Shown here one piece after another: positions 55,376 through 64,000 of a stretch of DNA of 64,000 bases. The position numbers and the translations under genes are program-made. The notes beneath the pieces are model-generated. The model was not told the origin of the DNA. It searched no databases and saw only the letters and a list, made by a program, of their open reading frames with translations. Source of the DNA: Fallopia convolvulus (taxonomy: Eukaryota; Streptophyta; Magnoliopsida; Caryophyllales; Polygonaceae); NCBI GenBank assembly GCA_964016875.1, contig OZ024721.1, forward strand, positions 11,648,109 through 11,712,108, written 5' to 3'. Positions within the stretch are counted from its first letter, which is position 1; each line of letters starts with the position of its first letter.

Positions 55376-55652
55376 ATTTTCACAATCTTCTAGATCTCTC
55401 TAGTGGAGACTAGATGATCATATTATTTTATTCCACCTACTTCCAATCAAGGAGGGATTTTCACTTGTGGGTAGAAAGGGCTTTTTGAGTGAAAATTGAT
55501 TTTTAGTGTCTTGAAAAACGTAAAAAGAAGAGAGAGTTGCACGGATTTCAAGACTATTAAAATTAGTTTTTGGGTAGAAAAGACTTTTGTGGGGAAAGTG
55601 AAAATTTTCCGATGTAGGATTCACAATTCACCCAACAATCGTAACTTATTGC

Positions 55653-56000
55653 TAGAGGTGTGTCCGGTTCCTTGGAACTAGGGAACAGAACCGGAAAAAT
55701 ACCGGTGGTTCTAGAACCGGATTCCGGTCTCGGTTTCACGTTCCATGGAACCAGAGAACCAACAGTTCCGGAACCAGAACCGCTTGTTCCATCCCTTTTA
55801 AATAAATAAAAAAATACCGATGGAAACGGGGAACCGCGATCGCGGTTTTGCATTTTCAATTGTTTTTTTATTTTTTTAAGGTTGGAAACCGGAATCAGAA
55901 ACCGACTCGGAACCGGAAAAAATCGGAATCGAACCGGAATAAAGGAACATGAGGGTTCCCGGTTCCGGGGTCCGGAGGAAGAACCGAACCCACCTCTCTA
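55653..56000. mobile_element. Small non-autonomous hAT-like element
   Basis: 348 bp. Ends are TAGAGGTGTGTCCGGTTC and, inverted, TAGAGAGGTGGGTTCGGTTC. The body is dense in GGTTCC/GGAACC and CCGG motifs, a pattern seen next to hAT transposases. The flanking 8-mers CTTATTGC and GTTGTTGT match at only 5 of 8, so the TSD is weak. Confidence 0.55.
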
Positions 56001-56238
56001 GTTGTTGTTCCTCGATGAGCTACTCGCAGTCGTGACGTACTATAGCATTCCAACACTCTACAAGAGACGATGAAAGCATCAATAGTTGGACTTCCCGTAG
56101 CCAAACTATAGCATTACAAGAGAAATTCCTTTTGATGCCCGTGAGTTTTCGTCTTTTCCTTTTGGTGTACAAAAAAATAATTTATTCCTCTTGGTGCCCC
56201 TTAAAATTTTATATATTCTTCTCGTAGCCAAACTATTA

Positions 56239-56569
56239 CTCCCTCCGTCCCATAAAGTTTGTCCATTATTCCTCTTTGGGCGTCCTACAAAGTTTGTCCA
56301 TCCTTTTAACTTTTCTCTTATATCAAACTTTTATTAGTATATTACCCCTATCCAATCTCACATTTTATCCACACTATCCAATCAAAAATATATCTCAATA
56401 CCTTTTTTTGTCATTTCTTTTCTCTTTCTCTTTTTACCCATCTTTACCCATCACTATCACACACTCTCTCCTTTTCTCATTGGTTACTTTTTCTTCCTTT
56501 TCTTCCTTTTCTTCATTTTAATATGTATACAATATTGGTTTATGGACAAACGTTTTGGGACGGAAGGAG
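56239..56569. mobile_element. Stowaway-type MITE
   Basis: 331 bp flanked by TA (56237-56238 and 56570-56571). TIRs are CTCCCTCCGTCCCATAAAGT and, inverted, CTCCTTCCGTCCCAAAACGT, followed by TTGTCCA on both sides. This is the standard plant Tc1/mariner MITE signature. Confidence 0.9.
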
Positions 56570-57167
56570 TATAAAAAAGTACACTCTGTTAGAAATTCCG
56601 TCTGGAAAACAAATTACACAAAAATAGACGGTGGGCTGGCGGAGCGGCGGAAAAATTCAACCCCTTTGCCATCCAGGTACCACCAGTCAGGCAATCATAT
56701 TAACGTACGAGCTACTACACCAAGCACGCTTTTGCATATGAACTGGAATCTATTTTGTTTAAACTCATTTTAAATTGACTAATGGCACTTGGAAACTTTC
56801 TCTACAACTTGCAGACAAAGAGACGTCACTTTTTCTCATCATTTTTTATGAATGATTTGATCATTCTATTCCAGAAAATATTTGAAAGTGTAGAAGCATA
56901 GTTAAAGAGAGAGATTTAAAGATGGGTTCTGAAATGAGTTCTAATTGAAAATTTGTGTAAAAAATTCAGATCTGAAATGCCATTTTATAGGTGCTCTAAT
57001 AAGAGAGAGATTTAAATTGGAATGAAATTCAATCTATAGAAACTGCGTTGAATGCCATCGAAGCTTCGAACTCCAAGAGTCAATGTTGCAAACACTCGTT
57101 TCGGGGAAGACGAAGGCTAAGTTGGGTTTAAAATAAAAAATATTCCCGTAAAATCCAAAAGCACGAA

Positions 57168-57235
57168 TGACATAGTGGTTTATATGTGAGTTTTGTATCT
57201 AGATGTCGCGGGTTCGAATTCTACTGTCTCTAACT
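57168..57235 (+). other. tRNA-like segment with B box
   Basis: GCGGGTTCGAATTCTAC is a T-arm with an intact B box (GGTTCGAATTC), preceded about 30 bp upstream by an A-box-like TAGTGGTTTATATG. Followed by TTTTTTTTC, a possible Pol III stop. No cloverleaf can be completed, so I regard it as a relic. Confidence 0.35.
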
Positions 57236-57682
57236 TTTTTTTCTTTTTAATAGATCGGATACGGAAAGAACTATGTACAAATCTGAGGGGCACCAAGAGA
57301 AATAAATTATCTTTTTATACACTAAAAGGAAAAGACGAAAATCCAGGGGTACCAAAAGGAATTTCCCAAATTACAAATTAGGATGAGATTTATCCTTTTT
57401 TTTAACTAAAAATGGATAATGCCATCTCATTCACATAAAAAAAGGCAATAGTCTATTTAAATCCTTAATACATTAAATTATAAATAATTTAACGTAAATT
57501 TCACCTGGTAACCCTTTGATTAAGTCAATTCATGTGGTACCCAGTTATTTTTTTGAATTTCGCGTAGTAACCCTATACTTTTAAAAAATTTCACAGCATA
57601 CCCAATTGTTAACTTTCAACTGAAAATGTTAAGTGTGTAAAAATATACAAAGATTTTAGGCATCTGTTATCCTCTTCCTCAT

Positions 57683-57913
57683 TTGTTCAGCTATGACAGA
57701 AATTTGCTTCACTTTACCAGTACGTTAAGGTCGAAAATGATGGACGAGTTTGACGAGAACGGTTGCGCTAAATGGAAGACAAAGCATGGTGGGCAACAAG
57801 GTGGCATGGAACAACTTTGCTTAGTGTACAACTCGATTAAAAGTCGAATTGGATCTTCGATGGAAATAATAGACAATGTAGTGCCTTGTCCGATTCAGGT
57901 CGGAAATAAATGA
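57683..57913 (+). CDS. Unrecognised 76-codon ORF inside the inverted-repeat element
   Basis: Starts MFSYDRNLLHF and contains KMMDEFDENGCAKWKTKHGG and SSMEIIDNVVPCPIQVGNK. The base composition is less AT-rich than its surroundings, which argues for a captured coding fragment. No domain is recognised, no signal peptide or membrane segment is seen, and no promoter was identified. It may be a chance ORF or one exon. Confidence 0.25.
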   Translation: MFSYDRNLLHFTSTLRSKMMDEFDENGCAKWKTKHGGQQGGMEQLCLVYNSIKSRIGSSMEIIDNVVPCPIQVGNK

Positions 57914-58457
57914 TCTCAATTCTTCAAAACCACAATGAATTTGATCCAATTAAAAATCAATCCGGTTAAATGTAAACAAAATCACTTAGTAATTAAAGAC
58001 CATAAACACACTAAATCGGTTATCCACCAAAATTGAACTGCAACATTCTATACCTTTATAGATAACACACACATTGTTCAGTGTGCAAACTAGCATCTAC
58101 CAACACGGCAACACATAAATCCTAGCAAGAGATATGGAGCCCAAGTAGAAATTTAAGGTGATGCACGATTAAGCCCTTGATTTTTAAAACTCTAAATGTT
58201 ATGAATTTTAGCCATTGAACTTAAAACCATAAGTTTCTAAATTTGACAATTTGGGAAGAGGAGAAGAAAGCCTGGTATAACCCACACTAAATGTTTTCAC
58301 TCACTTTAACGATTTTAGTCAGAAGTTAACGTTTGGGTATGCTGTGAAATTTTTAAAAAGTATAGGGTTATTATGCGAAATTTTGAAAAATAACTGGGTA
58401 CCGCATGAAATTGTCTTAACTAGAGGATTAACACGCGAAATTTCCGTTTGGACCGTC

Positions 58458-58526
58458 AATTTAATGCATTAAGTTGCATTAAATAGTATTAAATCATGCA
58501 TTTAATGTAACTTAATGCATTAAATT
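58458..58526. repeat. Near-perfect AT-rich palindrome
   Basis: 27-base arms at 58458-58484 and 58500-58526 match at 26 of 27 (core TTAATGCATTAAGTTGCATT), around a 15-base spacer. It lies at the right edge of the inverted-repeat element. Confidence 0.85.
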
Positions 58527-58545
58527 AAGCTATTTAAACGGATCA

Positions 58546-59247
58546 TTAATATATTATATTGGGTGATTGAAACAAAGGCGTACTCCAAAATTAATACGAA
58601 GTTTTGTGATCGATAATCTTCCAACGTGTGGACCGGGCAGTTCATTCTTTTACACTGTTATGCTACATGGATTCAAAAGTCTTCTGATACGGAATATTCA
58701 ATAAGTCTTCCAACGTGTGGAATGGGCGGCTCGATTTCATAGGATTTTTTTCTTTGCTCCACTACATTTTTCAAGATCTATTGTTTTTCAGGTTCCTTTC
58801 ATGAGAGGCTAGTAAGTAGTAAACACTAACCAACATTTAGTTGTAAATATAAATTATAACCATAATAATAAAGTCCGATAGACAGTTAAGCTAGAGATCG
58901 TGCGTGCAATAAGCTTAAAATACAAGTCTAATGGGTCCCATATAAGTAATAGATGAAATAACTCATCTAATTTTGAACAATTGTTAGATGTGTATGATAT
59001 ATTATTACTTGAAATTTAAAAATTATTGTTTGTGTTTGATCAATTGTTATTGATTGTTGAACTTGACTTCTTATATATAGCTAGATTTAAATGATCGTGC
59101 ATTTTTTGTTTAGTATCATATCTAGTTTATAATTTTAATAGTACAGGTTATGTTAATATTTCATTCAGATTTTAGGATTAGAGCATTATGGCGGGTTGGC
59201 ATGTGTGATGTTCCCTTGTGCTAGTTTCTATTTTTACTAATTTTTAT
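58546..59247. other. Gene-free AT-rich DNA
   Basis: No ORF or family recognised. TCTTCCAACGTGTGGA occurs twice (near 58616 and 58707) as a direct repeat. Confidence 0.4.
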
Positions 59248-59249
59248 TA

Positions 59250-60000
59250 CTCCCTCCGTTCATTAAATTAAAGATGATGTTTTAGGGTTTTTTTCTTGTT
59301 CCAAAAAATATGATGTTTTAGCTATTTATGTACCCATGTTTTCACTATTACCCTTCTATAAAATAGGTAAAAAAGCCTAAAAATCAAAAATTTGGATAAC
59401 GCTTTCCATTAGAAAATCTTGCGTATCTCCTCAAAAAAAAAAGAAAAAAAAAGAAATTATATGTATCTCATACAATCCCGCCAACTTCACCAAAAAAAAG
59501 AGAATCCCGACAAGACATATATGGACAGAATTGTTCTCCGACTGAGAGACTCTTCAGTCTTCACGTTGGCAATTATTCTTGCAATTGGTAACTGGTAATT
59601 GCCTTTTTTTGTTATCTTCAACAATTTGATAATCCAAACTTGTAGTCCTACATAGTAGTCATGTGTAGAGACTTTTGCTACGTAAAGAATTGGAGACAAA
59701 AAAAAAATTGGAGTGCGGCAATTGGAATTTGAAACCCACAAAACATAACTACAGTAATTTAAAATTAGCCCAACTAAGGTAAAAAAAAAATTAAACTTAA
59801 TTAGAATATTCATTTAGGAAGTTTCAAGTAAAATGAATTTTGATTTGGAAGTAGTAAATCTAAACCAAATCAGAATATATTCTATAATTTGCATTTAAGT
59901 AAAAGTAAGGAAATTGATAAAAGGGTAATTGGATCAAATTAGGTACTTTCTTAATTTTTAGGGTTTAGGATAAAAATCATGTTTTAATGAACGGAGGGAG
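59250..60000. mobile_element. Stowaway-like element, 751 bp
   Basis: Flanked by TA (59248-59249 and 60001-60002). Ends are CTCCCTCCGTTCATTAAA in inverted orientation, followed by similar GATG/ATGAT and TTTTAGGGT blocks. It is longer than usual for a Stowaway, so it may be a deletion derivative of an autonomous mariner-like element, or contain other DNA. No transposase ORF is visible. Confidence 0.75.
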
Positions 60001-60119
60001 TATCTTTTATATTAGTCCAGCGGAATTCCATCCTAAAACTAATTGGCAATAAAGTAATCCGCTGAATTAGGGTTGAACATATTCTAACATGCCCCCACAA
60101 ATACAACTGGGAAAATGGG

Positions 60120-60620
60120 CCCAGTTAAGACTTGACAACACAACCATTGTTGGAAAACGCGTCTATAGCCAGGACCGTTGGCCACACGATAAGCCACAAA
60201 GTTAGCCAGGAAAAAGGTTTCGCCACAAAAGTAGCCACCAGTGTTCCCATGACGAAAAATTTGTGGTTAAAACGCTCGCGGGTATAACATAGCGTGAAAA
60301 TTAGCCACAAACTTTTGATTCGTGCCTATATAACCACAAGATTGGGTACAAAAATCAAGTTCTGCTAAATACATGGTATAGCCAGAGACACTTTGTGGCT
60401 AAGTTTGAGTCTATTTTACCAAAAAGTTAGTTTCGAAGTATTTTTCTAGCTAAATTCGCGAGAAATAAGTCGTGTTCATCAACCACATGTCGTGGCCATT
60501 TAGTATCAAAGTCTGCCTCGAATACATTTGATGGATAAAGTTGTGGCCTTTAGCATGAAATTGGCTACGAATTGGCAGAACGTTTAACGACCAATGTTGT
60601 GTCAAAATTTGTGGCTATAT
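60120..60620. repeat. CACTA-like subterminal repeat region
   Basis: About a dozen AGCCAC(A/G)-type motifs and their inverse GTGGCT, such as AGCCACAAAG and AAATTAGCCACAAAC, occur within 500 bp. Dense short motifs of this kind are usual next to CACTA (En/Spm) termini. I could not find the CACTA ends or a TSD, so this is a tentative remnant. Confidence 0.35.
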
Positions 60621-61124
60621 TATTACGTATTACAAAAAATCATAATATTATGATCCACCATTATATTTTTAATGTATCAAATATATAATATAATAATAAC
60701 TCATTTCATAACTATATGCATCAACATTTTAAAGAAATTGCACATCTCAAATAAACAAAATGCACAATTTAAGTAAACTATCTTACAACCCATTTTCACA
60801 AGTATACAAAATTGTTGATAAAAATACAAGAAGCTTCATATATACGAAAAAATATGCCTAGAACAAAAAATATACATATATACACACTAAATCTTGATTG
60901 ATGATGCCTTTGATTAAAACTTGACTTCAACAACATATACCTTGTGAAGCACCTACACCAAAAAAGAGTCCAAATTTAACAACTATGCAAAAAATATTTA
61001 GCCAAAACAACTAAAGTTAACAATCTCAATCGAAGCTTGTAAGAGAATAGAAATTGTATCCTTCACATCTATGGCTAGAGTGCTGATAGTTGTATCCTTC
61101 ACATCTCTATGCAAGTGCTCAACC
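60621..61124. other. Gene-free DNA left of LTR L-iii
   Basis: AT-rich with no ORF of interest. GTTGTATCCTTCACATCT is repeated once (near 61055 and 61089). It may belong to the CACTA-like remnant. Confidence 0.35.
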
Positions 61125-61628
61125 TGTAATATCCCTCATTTTTATAAAGAGTAAAAATGTAATTTTATATTTTTCTTTAATATAATAAAATATTTATATA
61201 TTTTAGTTCACAAAGTTATAATGCTATAACATTTTAAATGTTATAAAGTTGTTTATAATATAAGGTCATATTAAAGGTTACAAAAATTACTCCTTATATT
61301 ATAAATGTTAATTATGAACCATAAGAATTATGATTTTACGATTATTATAATATGATAAAATGTAACCATTAATAATATGTGTCTTATATATTAATTAAAA
61401 TTATAAAAAAAATAATTATAAGCATTAAAGCTCATATAAAAATGTCATAGTATATTTCTAAAACCTATTGTAAATACGTTTTGGTAAAGCTAATCAAATA
61501 AATTATTTTTTTGGGAAGTTATAATATTTAAAAAATATATATATATATTATATCCCTATAGATTATTTTAACTGTTAATTTTTATTAAAAGGATAAATTT
61601 GTGAATACTCTAGTTTATCTAAAAAAAA

Positions 61629-61706
61629 TGGGATTGCTCTCCCAAGGGTCGAACTCACGACCTTCTCCCACACACACATACAAGAGAACCGGTTGGGCCA
61701 ATTTGA
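61629..61706 (-). other. tRNA-like segment antisense within LTR L-iii
   Basis: The minus strand has an A-box-like TTGGCCCAACCGG and a B-box-like GAGTTCGACCC. Relative to the LTR it is antisense and a few hundred bases from the LTR start, as in L-i. Shared blocks include CCAAT(T/G)TGAC. Confidence 0.45.
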
Positions 61707-61933
61707 CATTTAAAACCAAATAGAAACGGTTTTGTATTTAACCATTCAAATTCCGGTTCATCTTCAACCTCCGTTCAAATGAACGACGCTTCGATTGTGC
61801 TCTTCAATTCGATTCTATCCAGAATTCATAGCAAGGGAATGGTAATCGATCGGGTTCCTAGGATAAATTCGAATTTAAGAAGGGAATTCAATCTAGGGTT
61901 TAATTAGGGGGAGTTAAAGGGCTGAAATTTTGT

Positions 61934-61940
61934 TATAAAA
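61934..61940 (+). promoter_or_regulatory. TATA box of LTR L-iii
   Basis: GTTATAAAAGGGG followed by the GC-rich leader, about 810 bp after the LTR start. Same arrangement as the minus-strand TATA of L-i. Confidence 0.55.
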
Positions 61941-62366
61941 GGGGATTCTTTCTTGTCAATCCCACATCCAAATCAGTCTCAAATCGCAATCTGTAAACAA
62001 ACAAAGAGTGAAGGTCGGAGTTTTGGGCTGTTTTGCTGTTCGGATTTTTGCCGAAAATCGCCGAAGGTCGATCCCGTCGCCGCTGAACCGAAATCAGGTA
62101 CGACAGAGGGGTGGTGCAGGAGCGGGTGAGTTCGCCGCCAGGGCTCGTTTCCCCGTCCGCCGGCCGAGCACCGTCCGCCTTTGCTGGTTCTTCATTCATT
62201 CTCTCTGTTCGATTTTGTTGTTGTGGTTGTACTGCCATGGCAGCGATGGTGTGTGGTGGAGATAGTGCTGCTATCCGTTCTTTCTTGTTCAGTAGATTGG
62301 TCCAGGATTAGGCTAAGAAAAAATAAAAAATAACAATAATAAATATGATAGTAGGTTTCACATATA

Positions 62367-62400
62367 AAAAAAAAAAATATATATATATATATATATATCT
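62367..62400. repeat. Poly(A)/(AT)n microsatellite
   Basis: A run of A followed by about twelve AT units. No functional inference. Confidence 0.8.
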
Positions 62401-64000
62401 ACATAGTACATGTTAACATGATCAAGTTGGTTACGTAAAGGGAAAAACATAATAATTTCTTTTATTCCACTAAATTAGTCATGGGTATTCTACTAAAGCC
62501 ATGTTTTATGGGTTTTTTTTATATAAAATTTAATAGGTTTATGGGTTTATTTTTAAGAAGTAAGATTTAAGAAGTTAATGGGTATTTAATGGATAAGAAA
62601 AATAATAATAATAAAAAGAATCAAAACAACTATGTATATTAATACGGGATCTCGGTTGGTTAAAAATATATATAAACAATGCTACTAATGGAATAGGTGA
62701 TCAAGGCATTTAGCCTAAATCGTTTGTTTTTCTTAAAAAAAACGATTTGTTAAATATTAAAAAAAAAACAAGGAATGTTTTTAATAGGATTTAATTTGTT
62801 ATATATCTATATCATAAGAAATTGAATATTTGAAGATAAGGTTTGTTTTAAAGACATAAATAAATATAATTTTCACGACATAGTCATTATATTAATAAAA
62901 AGGATAATATTAATATAATATGTAACTTTATAATTTTTATAAACTTAAATATTGTGTAGTTCCTTAAAAGTCAACCTTTTCGAATGAACAAAATAAATTG
63001 ACGAAAATTTATTTTGTGGTTGACTAAAACAGGAACAAGTCGAGGTAGTAATCGCGAGTAATTTATTCGATCGTAATCCGTCTAGGCCAATTTCAAGGCA
63101 AGTGGTTTGGGTTCGATTTCCATATAAAATTGTTTATGCATCACTCGTTTTATCAAGCGTGTTACATATCTTATTATATGTTTTCTTGTGCCTTAAACTG
63201 TTTTATGACTATGTTGGGAACTCTTGTATGAAATAAAATGAATATAGGATTTATATTGTTCTAGATTTAATGACGTTATTTCTAGTCGTACTTAGGTTAC
63301 GCTAGATGGACTGTAGGGCCGTTGCCTTGTGATATGTGTGCCTAGATGAGTAGGCTTGTATGTGCGTACTTTATTGTATACGCGTCGAATCATTCAACTT
63401 TATTCTTGAGCCGATGCTCTACTTGTAAGACCATGGTCAATACCCGCTCGCTCGATGAGGGGTGATGGCATGTAGCTCGTGTTAGTCTGGGTTCGCCACC
63501 CAACCTTTGAGAAATTCCGTGGGGTCGTAACCCACATCCTTCTTACTTAAAAAATATGCTTAATTCCAAGTGGAACGATATTGTGATCATTAAAATTGGT
63601 AGAGATTAAATAGGCGCCGGATGGCGACCATTAAAATGATAGGAAGGCTAGTACAAAATGGAATGTCATCCTTACTCTCGGATTCCGTAATTCTCTGGCT
63701 CCAATCTGAATTCGCACAACACGTATGCGGTGAGGTTGGTAGAGGGAAACGTGATCAACGAGGGGTTTAATCACCCACCTGACCAAATGTGTGAAACCCA
63801 AGTTCCCAACATAAGTAAATCTTTCCTTATAAACCGAGACTCACCCTTGGGTGACGTTCTCATTTCGTTTCTTCGAATCATAGTTTTTCCTAGGAGGTAC
63901 GAGGTCCGAGGATGGGTCCGACTTTCATTCGGTACCCGACATCCCAACTCGTCTCTTCCTAAAAATCGAACCACCTTCCAAAACCCCATTTGCGTAGTCT

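Larger units (their letters stand above)
54814..55637 (-). repeat. Copia-like LTR with heat-shock elements
   Basis: In minus orientation it begins TGTTGGGTGAATTG and soon has CCTACATCGG, a start typical of plant copia LTRs. A TATA box lies about 515 bp in, followed by a transcribed-type leader. The 3' end is tentatively CTTCAACA (plus-strand 54814), but the flanks CTTAT and ATCGT do not form a TSD, so the ends are uncertain. No internal region adjoins it, so it is a solo or truncated LTR. Confidence 0.6.
56120..57367. mobile_element. MULE-type non-autonomous element containing a Stowaway
   Basis: TIRs of about 95 bp start G(A/G)GAAATTCCTTTTG and include TTTTCGTCTTTTCCTTTT and CTCTTGGTGCCCCT at both ends. 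Flanks GCATTACAA (56111-56119) and AAATTACAA (57368-57376) agree at 7 of 9, a degenerate 9-bp TSD. No transposase ORF. A Stowaway-type element is inserted at 56239-56569, and a B-box-bearing tRNA-like segment lies near the right end. Confidence 0.75.
57450..58545. mobile_element. Unclassified inverted-repeat element
   Basis: Long imperfect terminal inverted repeats: left 57494-57620 and inverted right 58310-58445 share GGTACCCAGTTATTTTT, AACCCTATACTTTT and TTTCACAGCATACCCAA. Similarity continues outward through TTAAT(A/G)CATTAAATT, so the outer limits are approximate. No TSD was found. It encloses an open frame at 57683-57913 that I cannot name. Confidence 0.6.
61125..64000 (+). repeat. LTR 'L-iii' of the L family, truncated by the window end
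   Basis: Begins TGTAATATCCCTC, the same start as L-i read in its own sense (TGTAATATCCGCAA). It then has an antisense tRNA-like segment (61629-61706), a TATA box, a GC-rich leader (62010-62290) and a distal part with CGCTCGATGAGGGGTGATGG-like DNA matching the other copies in layout. The expected end GGGTGTTACA is not reached. It is unknown whether an internal region follows. Confidence 0.65.

Noticed and set aside
62008..62311. Overlapping plus-strand ORFs in L-iii
   Set aside because: GC-rich LTR leader downstream of a TATA box; no domain and no counterpart frame in L-i or L-ii.

Overview
This 64-kb window looks like intergenic heterochromatin of a flowering plant, probably a eudicot. The evidence is Sirevirus, Tork/Tnt1-type and other Ty1/copia elements, an Athila-type Ty3/gypsy element with the plant tRNA-Asp primer site, Mutator-like (MULE), hAT and Stowaway DNA elements, and a plant-mobile-domain (PMD) gene. 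I found no convincing ordinary host gene, no rRNA gene, no CRISPR array and nothing bacterial. The DNA is mostly transposons inserted into one another, and many boundaries could be fixed from target-site duplications (TSDs) read directly in the sequence.

Layout. (1) 1-2596: 3' end of a Sirevirus (last ORF, multiple polypurine tracts, 3' LTR). (2) 2805-10306: a complete 7.5-kb MULE with degenerate terminal inverted repeats (TIRs) and a 9-bp TSD. It carries a FAR1/MuDR-type transposase pseudogene (+) converging on a five-exon PMD gene (-), with arrays of GC-rich palindromes at both ends and between the genes. (3) about 10338-47448: an old copia element ('C', minus strand). Its left LTR is split by a tandem Tork-type copia element with three LTRs and two internal regions (10534-20511, TSD ATAAG). 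Its right LTR is split by a solo LTR ('L', 24948-47354, TSD CTATA). (4) Inside L lie a complete Athila element (25690-39204, TSD GTTGT) and a 5.4-kb MULE-like element (40029-45420, 10-bp TSD). The latter contains a solo Athila LTR in the opposite orientation (41488-42960). (5) 47449-50840: remains of a third copia element ('D') split by a hAT element with 168-bp TIRs (47745-50035). (6) 51231-54003: a second L-family solo LTR. (7) 54.8-55.6 kb: a copia-like LTR whose minus-strand promoter carries heat-shock elements, one of them five perfect units long. (8) 55.65-60.0 kb: small non-autonomous DNA elements (hAT, MULE-type, two Stowaway-type and one unclassified inverted-repeat element). (9) 60.1-60.6 kb: CACTA-like subterminal repeats. 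(10) 61125 to the window end: a third L-family LTR, cut by the window edge.

How it works together. Almost every coding region belongs to a mobile element and most are broken. The best preserved are the Athila element (long ORFs, very similar LTRs, perfect TSD) and the PMD gene in the first MULE (all exon junctions in phase 0, only two nonsense codons). Insertion order, oldest first: D; then C; then the tandem copia element and L into C; Athila and the second MULE into L; and the solo Athila LTR into the second MULE. Lineage names rest on motifs and layout read by eye; no database search was possible.
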